A DNA stretch of 64,000 bases from Streptomyces naganishii JCM 4654 (GTDB taxonomy: Bacteria; Actinomycetota; Actinomycetes; Streptomycetales; Streptomycetaceae), in contig NZ_BMVF01000004.1 of assembly GCF_014650575.1 (NCBI RefSeq), forward strand, positions 372,001 to 436,000, written 5' to 3'. A program made the position numbers and the translations under genes. Within the stretch, counting starts at the first letter, position 1. Each line of letters begins with the position of its first letter. Under the pieces are notes generated by a model, which saw only the letters and a list, made by a program, of their open reading frames with translations, was not told the origin of the DNA and did not search any database. Positions 25,491 to 33,379 of this stretch are shown piece after piece.

Positions 25491-26246
25491 TTACGTGGCC
25501 GGCGACGCGGGTGTCAGCAGTTCCGGGCCGTTGTTGCGGACGTCGTTGACGGCCGGGGAGACGGGGCGGGCGTCGAGTTGGCCGTCCGCCGGCGTGGTCA
25601 GCAGTTCCCGCAGCCCCTCGGCGTCCCGCCGGGCCGGGTCGAGCCAGTCGCCGTAGTGTTCGGGGCCGATCGCGAGTGGCATCCGCGGGTGCACGCGCCC
25701 GGCCGCGTCGGTGGCCTCGGTGGTGATGACGGTGCAGGTCATGAGCCAGGCGGCCGGGTCGTCGTCGCGCTCGACGGCGGGGTCGCGCCAGTACTCGTAG
25801 AGCCCGGCGAGCGCCATGACCCCGCCGTCCTCGGGGTGGATGAAGTACGGCTGCTTGCGCGTCCTGCCGGTGTCCCCGGCCTTGACCTGCTCCCACTCGT
25901 AGAAGCCGTCGGCGGGCAGCAGGCAGCGGCGGCGGACGAAGGCGGTGCGGAAGGCGGGCTTCTCGTGCACGGTCTCCACCCGGGCGTTGATCATCCGGGC
26001 GCCGGTCCGCACGTCCTTGGCCCAGGACGGGACCAGTCCCCAGCGCAGCGGCAGCAGTTCCCTGCGCACCGGGGCCGGCCCGCCGCCCTTCTGGCCGCGC
26101 GGGGCGCGTTCGAGCACCGCCCAGACCTCGTCGGTCGGGGCGACGTTCCAGCTGGGGGCCGGTCCGTCCGTCGCGTGCCACTCGGTCACCTCGAACCGCC
26201 GGGCCAGATCCTCGGGGCCGCGGGTGGAGACATAGCGTCCGCACAT
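25491..26246 (-). CDS. SOS-response-associated peptidase (SRAP, YedK/HMCES)
   Basis: 251 residues starting MCGRYVS, where Cys2 becomes the N-terminal residue that forms a thiazolidine cross-link with abasic sites in single-stranded DNA. Conserved blocks follow: PSWNVAPTD, RWGLVPSWAKD, MINARVETV (the Asn that stabilises the link), RCLLPADGFYEWE (Glu) and HPRMPLAI (His). The protein shields and self-reverses abasic-site damage. ATG 26246 places Cys at position 2 and is therefore certain. The 3' end lies in an imperfect 27-bp tandem repeat. Confidence 0.93.
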   Translation of the reverse strand: MCGRYVSTRGPEDLARRFEVTEWHATDGPAPSWNVAPTDEVWAVLERAPRGQKGGGPAPVRRELLPLRWGLVPSWAKDVRTGARMINARVETVHEKPAFRTAFVRRRCLLPADGFYEWEQVKAGDTGRTRKQPYFIHPEDGGVMALAGLYEYWRDPAVERDDDPAAWLMTCTVITTEATDAAGRVHPRMPLAIGPEHYGDWLDPARRDAEGLRELLTTPADGQLDARPVSPAVNDVRNNGPELLTPASPAT

Positions 26247-26356
26247 GGGGCCAGGGTGCCACGCCCGCGCCGCGCCCACCGCGCGCGGTCTTACCAAGTG
26301 GTGACATGGCGGCGCCGGGCGTGGGGCGGGCGGCGCGGCGGGCCTAGCGTGGCGGC

Positions 26357-27343
26357 ATGCGCGTACTGGTCACCGGCGGTGCCGGTTTCATCGGGTCCCA
26401 TGTCGTCGAGGCGCTGGCGGGGGGCGGGCACGAACCCGTGGTCCTCGACGTGCGGGGGCCGGCGGGCGAGGACGTACGGAATCCCGAGGCGGTCGGCCGG
26501 GCGCTGCGCGGGGTGGACGCCGTGTGCCACCAGGCGGCGATGGTCGGCCTGGGGAACGGGGTGGCCGACGCGGCCGAGTACGTCTCCCACAACGACCTGG
26601 GTACGGCCGTGCTGCTCACCGCCATGGCGCGAGCGGGCGTGCGCCGCCTGGTGCTGGCCGGGTCGATGGTCGTGTACGGGGAGGGGCGCTACGAGTGCGC
26701 GGCGCACGGGGTGGTGAGGCCGGGGCCGCGGGCCGTGCCCGACCTGGACGCCGGACGGTTCGAGCCGGTGTGCCCCGAGTGTGGCCGGGAGCTGCTGCCC
26801 GGGCTGGTCGGCGAGGACGCGCCGGCCGACCCCCGCAACGTGTACGCCACGACCAAGCTGGCCCAGGAGCACCTGGCGGCCGCGTGGGCCAGGTCGACGG
26901 GCGGTTCGGCGGTGTCGCTGCGCTACCACAACGTGTACGGGCCCCGCATGCCCCGCGACACCCCTTACGCGGGCGTGGCCTCGTTCTTCCGTTCGGCCCT
27001 GGCCCGGGGCGAGGCGCCGCGCGTGTTCGAGGACGGCGGCCAGCGGCGGGACTTCGTCCACGTCCGGGACGTGGCCGCGGCCAACGTGGCAGCGCTGGAG
27101 GCGGACACGGCGCGAGGGGTGCTCACCGCCTACAACACGGGCAGCGGCGAGCCGCACACCGTCGGCGAGATGGCGCGGTCCCTGGCCGCCGCCCACGGAG
27201 GCCCCGACCCCGTCGTCACCGGCGAGTACCGCCTGGGCGACGTCCGCCACATCACAGCCGACTCGGCCCGCCTCCGCGCGGACCTGGGCTGGACCCCCCG
27301 GGTCGCTTTCGAGGCGGGCGTCCGGGAGTTCGCCCGCGCGTGA
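26357..27343 (+). CDS. NAD-dependent sugar epimerase, dTDP-L-rhamnose 4-epimerase-like
   Basis: 328 residues of an extended SDR: MRVLVTGGAGFIGSHVVEAL (NAD site), catalytic YATTK at about residue 162, and RDFVHVRDVA. An insert before the YxxxK motif contains YECAAHG and VCPECGRELLPG, a likely zinc knuckle. This insert is characteristic of dTDP-L-rhamnose 4-epimerase-type proteins and rare in other SDR epimerases. It would make a 6-deoxysugar for a glycan or glycoside. No other deoxysugar genes are adjacent. It is divergent from the SRAP gene with a 110-bp gap. Confidence 0.82.
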   Translation: MRVLVTGGAGFIGSHVVEALAGGGHEPVVLDVRGPAGEDVRNPEAVGRALRGVDAVCHQAAMVGLGNGVADAAEYVSHNDLGTAVLLTAMARAGVRRLVLAGSMVVYGEGRYECAAHGVVRPGPRAVPDLDAGRFEPVCPECGRELLPGLVGEDAPADPRNVYATTKLAQEHLAAAWARSTGGSAVSLRYHNVYGPRMPRDTPYAGVASFFRSALARGEAPRVFEDGGQRRDFVHVRDVAAANVAALEADTARGVLTAYNTGSGEPHTVGEMARSLAAAHGGPDPVVTGEYRLGDVRHITADSARLRADLGWTPRVAFEAGVREFARA

Positions 27344-27355
27344 CCGCGAGCGCGG

Positions 27356-27373
27356 GCCGGCGCCCCCGCCGGC
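27356..27373. terminator. Short hairpin between epimerase and histidine kinase
   Basis: GCCGGCG at 27356-27362 pairs with CGCCGGC at 27367-27373 around a CCCC loop in the gap between convergent genes. Seven base pairs are modest and T-runs are absent, so confidence is limited. Confidence 0.4.
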
Positions 27374-27411
27374 AGGTGAGCAGAGCGCCGGCCGGGCAGG
27401 ACGCGGCGCGT

Positions 27412-28524
27412 TCAGCCGCCGGCTGCCGGGAGGCGGACCTCGAAGCGGCAGCCGCCGGGGATGTTGCGTACGAAGGTCTGGCCCTCGTGGGCCTCGACGA
27501 TGCCCCGGACGATGGCGAGGCCAAGGCCGGCGCCGGCCGGGGGTGTGCGGGCGTGGGTGCCGCGCCAGCCGGTGTCGAAGACGCGCGGCAGGTCCTCCTC
27601 GGGGATGCCGCCGCACCCGTCGCTGACGGAGAGCACGACGCCCTCGGGCGAGCGCTGTGCGGCGACGGCGACCGTGCCGTCGGCGGGCGTGCGGCGGATC
27701 GCGTTGACCAGGAGGTTGCCGAGCACCCGGCTCATCTCCTTGCCGTCCACCTCGACCGGCACCGGCTCCACCCGGTCCCCCACCAGACGCACGCCCAGTT
27801 CCCTGGCCAGCGGGTCCGCGCCCGCGAGGGCGTCGCCGACCAGGTCGTACAGCGAGATGCGGGAGCGGGTGAGGGCGAGGCTGCCCGCGTGGATGCGGGA
27901 GAGTTCGAACAGGTCGCCCACCATGTCGTTCAGGCGCTCCACCTCGGTGCGGATCTGCTTGAGGTAGCGGTCCGGGTCGGCGGCCACACCGTCCTCCAGG
28001 GCCTCCGACATGGCGCGCAGTCCGGCCAGCGGCGTGCGCAGGTCGTGCGAGATCCAGGCCACGAGCTCCCGGCGGGAGGACTCCAGCGCCCGCTCGCGTT
28101 CCCGTGACCGGGCGAGCCGGGCGCTGGTCGCGGCCAGTTCCCGGCTGAGGGACTCCAGTTCGGCGGTGGCCGGGCCGTCGGGCGCGGCGAAGTCCCCGCC
28201 GTCGCCGAACGAGCGCGCGGCGCGGGCCAGTTCCCTGCTGCGCGCCACTACCCAGCGGCCCAGCAGCAGCGCGGTGGCCAGCGAGACCACGGCGGCCATG
28301 GCCACCACCGTGGTCACCACGGACAGGTCGTGCGCGGACAGGAACATCGCCTGGGCCACGGCCAGCGTGCCCGCGAGCATCGCGCACACCGCCACCGCCG
28401 CGACCACGGTGAGCGAGGCGGTGAGCGAGCGCCGCCGGATCAGCCGCAGCACCCCGGCTCCGGCCAGGCCGGTCGCGGCGGCGCCGAGGAAGGCGTACAG
28501 GGCGATGAGCAAGGTGTCGCGCAC
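27412..28524 (-). CDS. Sensor histidine kinase
   Basis: 370 residues, GTG start 8 nt after GGAGGGAG. Two or three membrane segments occupy the first 120 residues (LLIALYAFLGAAATGLAGAG and two more), followed by a HAMP-like linker, the phosphoacceptor ISHDLRTPLAG, the N box LLVNAIRRTP, G1 SDGCGGIPEED and G2 GAGLGLAIVRG. The sensing domain is only a few periplasmic residues, so the signal is probably membrane-derived. It starts 2 bp after the response-regulator stop, forming a two-gene operon. Confidence 0.93.
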   Translation of the reverse strand: MRDTLLIALYAFLGAAATGLAGAGVLRLIRRRSLTASLTVVAAVAVCAMLAGTLAVAQAMFLSAHDLSVVTTVVAMAAVVSLATALLLGRWVVARSRELARAARSFGDGGDFAAPDGPATAELESLSRELAATSARLARSRERERALESSRRELVAWISHDLRTPLAGLRAMSEALEDGVAADPDRYLKQIRTEVERLNDMVGDLFELSRIHAGSLALTRSRISLYDLVGDALAGADPLARELGVRLVGDRVEPVPVEVDGKEMSRVLGNLLVNAIRRTPADGTVAVAAQRSPEGVVLSVSDGCGGIPEEDLPRVFDTGWRGTHARTPPAGAGLGLAIVRGIVEAHEGQTFVRNIPGGCRFEVRLPAAGG

Positions 28525-28526
28525 GC

Positions 28527-29330
28527 TCAACTCCCTCCTTGGTCCGAGGGGTCGAAGCGGTACCCGACGCCCCAGACGGTCTGGATCAGACGCGGGCGGG
28601 CGGGGTCGTCCTCGACCTTTCCGCGCAGCCGCCGGACGTGGACGGTGATCGTGGACAGGTCGCCGAAGTCCCAGCCCCACACCTCGCGCATCAGGTCCTC
28701 GCGGCTGAACGCGCGGCCGGGGTGGCGCAGGAAGAAGGCGAGAAGGTCGAACTCGCGCAGGGTCAGCGCGAGCGGGGCGCCGTGCTTGGTGGCGCGGCGG
28801 GCGGCCGGGTCGACGACGAGGCCGGCCGCGCCGAGCGCCTGCGCGGCCGCGTCACCGGCGCCCCCGCCGATCCCCGCACCGGCACCGGCACCGGCACCGG
28901 CGGCAGCGGCGGGCCGGGTGCGACGCAGCACCGACTCGACGCGCAGGACGAGTTCCCGGGGGCTGAACGGTTTGGTGACGTAGTCGTCGGCGCCGACCTC
29001 CAGGCCCAGGATGCGGTCGTCCTCGTCCCCGCGTGCGGTCAGCATGATGACCGGCACCGGCCCCCGGCCGCGGATCCGGCGGCACACCTCCAGGCCGTCC
29101 ATGCCCGGCAGCATCAGGTCGAGGACCACCAGGTCCGGCCGGTGCTCGGCGGCCCGCGCGAGCGCGGTGGGCCCGTCGCCGGCCCGGTCGACGATGTGGC
29201 CGGCGCGGTCGAGGTAGCCGGAGACGACTTCGGCGACGGTCGGGTCGTCGTCCACGACCAGGACGCGGGCGGCCCCGGCCGGCTTCCGCTCGGCGGGATG
29301 CGCCCCGGGGGGCTCGTACGGCTGCTGCAT
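28527..29330 (-). CDS. OmpR/PhoB-family response regulator
   Basis: 267 residues. The receiver has the acidic pocket VVDDDPTVAEV, phosphoacceptor VVLDLMLPG and lysine DYVTKPF. The C-terminal winged helix has LTLREFDLLAFFLRHPGRAFSREDLMREVWG and STITVHVRRLRGKVE. A Gly/Ala repeat linker (AGAGAGAGIGGGAGDAAAQ) near residues 140-160 is longer than usual. ATG 29330 begins MQQPYEPPG. The divergent glycosyltransferase operon starts 123 bp away and is a plausible target. Confidence 0.93.
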   Translation of the reverse strand: MQQPYEPPGAHPAERKPAGAARVLVVDDDPTVAEVVSGYLDRAGHIVDRAGDGPTALARAAEHRPDLVVLDLMLPGMDGLEVCRRIRGRGPVPVIMLTARGDEDDRILGLEVGADDYVTKPFSPRELVLRVESVLRRTRPAAAAGAGAGAGAGIGGGAGDAAAQALGAAGLVVDPAARRATKHGAPLALTLREFDLLAFFLRHPGRAFSREDLMREVWGWDFGDLSTITVHVRRLRGKVEDDPARPRLIQTVWGVGYRFDPSDQGGS

Positions 29331-29453
29331 GCGTCCAGCCTGGCACCGCGCCCGCGTCCGTGCCGCCCCTGTCCGGCGGCCCGCGCCGGACGTCCGCGTT
29401 TCGTAAGGAGCCGAGGTCCGGTACGCACCTTTTGCGTTCGTAGGGTGAGAGCC

Positions 29454-30263
29454 GTGACGACCTCTCCCACACCACCCGACGTCGACGTGGTGCTCCCCTG
29501 CCTGAACGAGGCCGGCGCCCTGCCCTGGGTGCTCTCCCGCATCCCGGAGGGCTGGCGGGCCCTGGTGGTGGACAACGGCTCCACCGACGGCTCCGCCCGG
29601 ATCGCGCGTGCGCTCGGGGCCACCGTCGTGCACGAGCCGCGCCGCGGCTTCGGCGCCGCCTGCCACGCCGGTCTCGCCGCCGCGACCGCCGACGTCGTCT
29701 GCTTCTGCGACTGCGACGGCTCCCTGGACCCGGCGCTGCTGGTGCCCTTCGTCTCTGAGGTGCGCTCGGGCGCCGCCGACCTGGTGCTCGGCCGGCGCCG
29801 GCCCGCGCGCCGGGGCGTCTGGCCCGCGCACGCCCGGGCCGGCAACCTCGTGCTGGCCCGGCTGCTGCGCCGCCGCACCGGGCTGCGCCTGCGCGACCTC
29901 GGCCCGCTGCGCGCGGCCCGGCGCGCCCCGCTGCTCGCCCTCGGGCTCACCGACCGGCGCAGCGGCTACCCGCTCCAGATGGTGGTGCGGGCCGCCGATG
30001 CGGGCTGGCGCGTCACCGAGCACGACGTGCCGTACCTGCCGCGCACCGGCGCCTCCAAGGTCACGGGCACCTGGCGCGGCACCTGGCAGGCCGTGCGGGA
30101 CATGAGCCGCGTCCTCGCCGAACCGGCGCCCCCGAAGCCGCCTACCGCCGCCGTCGCGTCACCCGGCACGGAGCCCGCCCCCGCGGGACCCCTTGCGACC
30201 ACCCAGGGCGCGGAACCGCGTCTGCCGGCGTCCCCCGCCCTGCCGAGAGGAACCCTCCGTTGA
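29454..30263 (+). CDS. Family 2 glycosyltransferase
   Basis: 269 residues. VDVVLPCLNEAGALPWVLSRI, LVVDNGSTDGSARIA and CDCDGSLDP (metal-binding DxD-like) define a GT-A-fold, dolichyl-phosphate-mannose-synthase-like transferase. RSGYPLQMVVRAADAGWRVTEHDVPYLPRTGASKVTGTWRGT is the acceptor-side motif. The last 40 residues are Pro/Ala-rich. GTG 29454 follows AGGGTGAG. The stop overlaps the TTG start of the DUF2064 gene (TTGA). The donor and acceptor are unknown; association with a membrane lipid is possible. Confidence 0.88.
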   Translation: MTTSPTPPDVDVVLPCLNEAGALPWVLSRIPEGWRALVVDNGSTDGSARIARALGATVVHEPRRGFGAACHAGLAAATADVVCFCDCDGSLDPALLVPFVSEVRSGAADLVLGRRRPARRGVWPAHARAGNLVLARLLRRRTGLRLRDLGPLRAARRAPLLALGLTDRRSGYPLQMVVRAADAGWRVTEHDVPYLPRTGASKVTGTWRGTWQAVRDMSRVLAEPAPPKPPTAAVASPGTEPAPAGPLATTQGAEPRLPASPALPRGTLR

Positions 30264-30877
30264 ACACGCTGCTCGTCATCGCCAAGGAGCCCCGGCCGGG
30301 CCGGGTGAAGACGCGGCTCACCCCGCCGTTCACCCCGCCGGAGGCGGCCGCGCTCGCCGAGGCCGCCCTCGCGGACACCCTCCGCGCCGTCGCCGCCGCC
30401 CCGGCCGCACGCCGCGTGCTGGTCCTGGACGGCTCGCCCGGCCCCTGGCTGCCGCCCGGCTTCGACGTCGTACCGCAGTGCTCGGGCGGCCTGGACGAGC
30501 GGCTTGCCGCGGCCTTCGCGGGCTGCCGGGGCCCGGCGCTGCTCATCGGGATGGACACCCCGCAGGTGACACCCGAACTGCTGACCACCGAATTCGACGG
30601 CTGCGACGCCCTGTTGGGACCCGCCGAGGACGGCGGCTTCTGGGCCTTGGGCCTGGCCGCGCCCGATCCCGCCCTGCTGCGCGGGGTGCCGATGTCGACG
30701 GCCGGCACGGGAGCGGCGCAGCGCGCGCGGCTGGTGGCCGCCGGGCTGCGGGTGCGCGACCTGCCGCCGCTGCGCGACGTCGACACCGCCGAGGACGCCG
30801 AGGCGGTGGCCGCCCGCGCCCCGCACGGCCGCTTCGCGGCGTGCCTCGCCCGCACCCGGGCGGTCGCCGGGCGATGA
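30260..30877 (+). CDS. DUF2064 / TIGR04282 glycosyltransferase-fold protein
   Basis: 205 residues from a TTG start (GAGAGG about 9 nt upstream). Starts MNTLLVIAKEPRPGRVKTRLTPPFTPPEAAALAEAAL, the hallmark of the TIGR04282 family, with LLIGMDTPQV and LGPAEDGGFWALGLA. Such proteins share the nucleotide-diphospho-sugar transferase fold and are usually found beside GT2 and methyltransferase genes, as here. The exact reaction is not established. It is linked by TTGA and ATGA to both neighbours. Confidence 0.88.
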   Translation: MNTLLVIAKEPRPGRVKTRLTPPFTPPEAAALAEAALADTLRAVAAAPAARRVLVLDGSPGPWLPPGFDVVPQCSGGLDERLAAAFAGCRGPALLIGMDTPQVTPELLTTEFDGCDALLGPAEDGGFWALGLAAPDPALLRGVPMSTAGTGAAQRARLVAAGLRVRDLPPLRDVDTAEDAEAVAARAPHGRFAACLARTRAVAGR

Positions 30878-31683
30878 GCACCGCACACGAGATCGCGCCC
30901 GGCCCGCCGCGCCGGGCGGCCCCGCCGGCGCCCCCCGCGCCCACCGCGCCCGCCTGGGCCGCCGACGAGCCCTACGCCGCCGCCCTGCGCGCCGGCCGCG
31001 GCCCGCTCTTCCTGCGCCGCGCCGACGGATGGCTGCTGCCGCTGGAGGTCGAGCGCTGGTGCGCGCAACCCGACCCGGTGGACCTGGAGGTGCTCGACCG
31101 CTGCGAGGGCGCCGTGCTCGACGTGGGGTGCGGGCCGGGCCGGCTGGTCGCGGCGCTCGCCGCGCGGGGCCGGCCCGTCCTCGGCATCGACGTCAGCGAG
31201 GCCGCGGTCGGGCACACCCTCGGCCTCGGCGGCCCGGCGCTGCGCCGCTCGGTCTTCGAACCGCTGCCCGACGAGGGCCGTTGGGACACGGCCCTGCTCA
31301 TGGACGGCAACGTGGGCATCGGCGGCGACCCGCGCGCCCTGCTGCGCCGGCTCGGCCGCCTGCTGCGCCCCGGCGGTCTGCTGATCGCCGAGACCGCGCC
31401 GGTGGACGTGGACGAGCGCGTCCACGTCCAGGTCGTGCACGGGACCGGCGGCGGGTCGGGCAGCCCGTTCCCGTGGGCGCGGGTCGGCACCGGGGCGCTG
31501 CTGCGCCACGCCGGCCGGGCGGGCTGGCGCGGCGCCGGTCAGTGGTCGGCGGGCGGCCGCTGCTTCGTCGCCCTGCGCAGCCGCAGGACGAACAGCAGCG
31601 CCGAACCGCCGAAGAGCACGGCCGTGATCAGCAGCCAGCGGGTGAGGAAGCCGTCCGCCGGCAGCGCGGTGGCCGACCGGTAA
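30874..31683 (+). CDS. Class I SAM-dependent methyltransferase
   Basis: 269 residues. Motif I is AVLDVGCGPGRLVAALAARG, with GIDVSEAAV after it and RWDTALLMDGNVGIGGDP in the post-motif region. The first 40 residues are Pro/Ala-rich. The recognised domain ends near GGRCFVALRSRR. The final ~40 residues overlap, tail to tail, the minus-strand membrane-protein gene ending at 31539, so the annotated C-terminus may be unnatural. ATGA-coupled to the DUF2064 gene; part of the GT2-DUF2064-methyltransferase unit. Confidence 0.85.
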   Translation: MSTAHEIAPGPPRRAAPPAPPAPTAPAWAADEPYAAALRAGRGPLFLRRADGWLLPLEVERWCAQPDPVDLEVLDRCEGAVLDVGCGPGRLVAALAARGRPVLGIDVSEAAVGHTLGLGGPALRRSVFEPLPDEGRWDTALLMDGNVGIGGDPRALLRRLGRLLRPGGLLIAETAPVDVDERVHVQVVHGTGGGSGSPFPWARVGTGALLRHAGRAGWRGAGQWSAGGRCFVALRSRRTNSSAEPPKSTAVISSQRVRKPSAGSAVADR

Positions 31684-32030
31684 CGCCCGCCCGCGCTCCC
31701 GCTGATCAGCGGGAACCACACCAGGAGCAGCAGCCCCGACAGGGCCGCCGGGACCCGGACGTACATCACCCACTCCCGGCGGCCGGCCGCGGTGAAGGCC
31801 CGTACGAGAGCGCGGTCGGCCGCCGCGTACAGCGGGAGCAGCACCAGGTCGTGCAGCAGCGCGGCCCCCGCCACCCACAGCGCCACCGCGAACCAGTCGC
31901 CCGCGAGGAGCCGCAGGCCCGCGTAGCCGGCGAGCGCGAACGAGCAGGCGAGCAGCAGCAGTCGCAGCGGGCTGCCGACCGGGACACGAGGGGCGCGGGG
32001 CAGGCGCGGCGCCCTGGGCCGGAACGTCAT
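31539..32030 (-). CDS. Small membrane protein coupled to the sulfite-oxidase-fold enzyme
   Basis: 163 residues with four hydrophobic segments (LRLLLLACSFALAGYAGLRLL, FAVALWVAGAALLHDLVLLPLY, LSGLLLLVWFPLIS, WLLITAVLFGGSALLFVL). No motif identifies the family. Its ATG overlaps the stop of the molybdopterin enzyme gene (ATGA), so the two are translated together and probably form one membrane complex. It overlaps the convergent methyltransferase by 145 bp. Confidence 0.72.
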   Translation of the reverse strand: MTFRPRAPRLPRAPRVPVGSPLRLLLLACSFALAGYAGLRLLAGDWFAVALWVAGAALLHDLVLLPLYAAADRALVRAFTAAGRREWVMYVRVPAALSGLLLLVWFPLISGSAGGRYRSATALPADGFLTRWLLITAVLFGGSALLFVLRLRRATKQRPPADH

Positions 32031-33265
32031 CGCAGGTCTCCGAAGGTCAGCCGGGCCACCCACTTGGTGTTGAGCACGCCGGGCGCCGCGGGCACGATCA
32101 CGCGGGCCGGGTAGCCGTGGTCCGGGGTCAGCTCCTCGCCGTTGACGTACAGGGCGAGCAGGGACAGCGGGTCGCGCACCTGGTTGGCCCGCAGCGCGGC
32201 ACGCCGGAAGGCGCCGTGCCGCTGGAGCGACTCCACGAGGACGTCGGGCGGATCGTCGTACCCGACGAGCGCGGCGAGGTCGCGCAGCCGGACCCCGCGC
32301 CACCACTGGTCGGACGTCGACCAGCCCTCCACGCACGCGATGGGCAGCGACGAGCTGTGCAGGGGCCCGCGCAGCAGGTCGGCGCGGGAGAGCCGGACGG
32401 TGCCGGTGCGGCCGGTGACGACCAGCCGCCATGCCTCGTCGCCGGTCTCGGCCGGGTCGATGCCCGCGTACGCGGCGGTCTTGTTGATCTGGAACCCGCC
32501 GGGTCCGCCGCCCGGTTCGGCCCCGCCGTGCGGGGCGAGCAGGGCGGTGCGCCGCAGGGGCCCGTCGAAGCTGCGGCCGGCCGTGGTGGCGAGCAGCAGC
32601 AGCGATCCGCCGCCGACCAGCCAGAGCGCCCCGCGCCGCGAGACGGTGGGCGGATCGGGCCGGGGCGAGCGCAAGTCGCTTTCCGGGCGCGGCCGTTGGC
32701 GTATCCGGCGCACGTTGCGCAGCGCCGCCGGTGTCTTCAGGGCGGCGTGGACGAGGAAGGCGGCGAAGAAGACCCAGGCGCCGTAGAAGTGCAGCGGGTA
32801 GAACGAACCGGGGAAGACGTAGTCGAGCTGGACGTTGAGCACGCCGGTGGTGAACTCGAACAGGCCGCCGCCGACCAGCAGGAGCAGCGAGATCCGCTCC
32901 AGCGCGTGGGCGAGCGAGCGCGCCGGCGGCAGCGTGAAGAGTCTGGGCACGACCGACCACAGCTTGGCGAGCAGCACGGGGATCAGGGCGATCCCGAGCG
33001 TGACGTGGACGCCCTGGGTGAGCCGGTACAGCCAGTACGGCCGGGTGGGCCAGGTGAAAAGGTAGAACCCGAGGAGGCCCTTGCCGGGGGTCTGGTCGTT
33101 GACCGGGGACAGGCCCGGGTTGTAAGCGGCGTACGACACCAGGCCGGTCACGAACAACACCGTGATCCCGGCGAGCAGGACCAGCCCCAGCACCGAGGTG
33201 AACCAGGGGCCGCGCAGGGGGCTGCGCCAGAAGCCGGGGGAGGTGGGGAGCCGTTGATCGCTCAT
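32027..33265 (-). CDS. Membrane-anchored sulfite-oxidase-fold molybdopterin enzyme
   Basis: 412 residues. The first ~200 form a cytochrome b561-like membrane domain (GPWFTSVLGLVLLAGITVLFVTGLVSY, several more helices with histidines in QGVHVTLG and HFYGAWVFF). A linker with RRGALWLVGGGSLLLL leads to a sulfite-oxidase-type Moco domain. Its Mo-ligand cysteine is C311 in SLPIACVEGWSTSDQWWRGVRLRDL. The C-terminus carries GYPARVIVPAAPGVLNTKWVARLTFGD, typical of the fold. Substrate unknown; the domain order resembles a membrane-bound reductase or oxidase feeding quinone or heme. Confidence 0.85.
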   Translation of the reverse strand: MSDQRLPTSPGFWRSPLRGPWFTSVLGLVLLAGITVLFVTGLVSYAAYNPGLSPVNDQTPGKGLLGFYLFTWPTRPYWLYRLTQGVHVTLGIALIPVLLAKLWSVVPRLFTLPPARSLAHALERISLLLLVGGGLFEFTTGVLNVQLDYVFPGSFYPLHFYGAWVFFAAFLVHAALKTPAALRNVRRIRQRPRPESDLRSPRPDPPTVSRRGALWLVGGGSLLLLATTAGRSFDGPLRRTALLAPHGGAEPGGGPGGFQINKTAAYAGIDPAETGDEAWRLVVTGRTGTVRLSRADLLRGPLHSSSLPIACVEGWSTSDQWWRGVRLRDLAALVGYDDPPDVLVESLQRHGAFRRAALRANQVRDPLSLLALYVNGEELTPDHGYPARVIVPAAPGVLNTKWVARLTFGDLR

Positions 33266-33379
33266 GTCCCGACGGTAGGCCGGGGCAGGCCCATGAAAGG
33301 GCCCGCAACCGATGACGAAACGCTGACGTCCGGGCCGCGCGGGCCCTCGGCGGCCGCACTCCGACCTAGGTTCTCCGGT

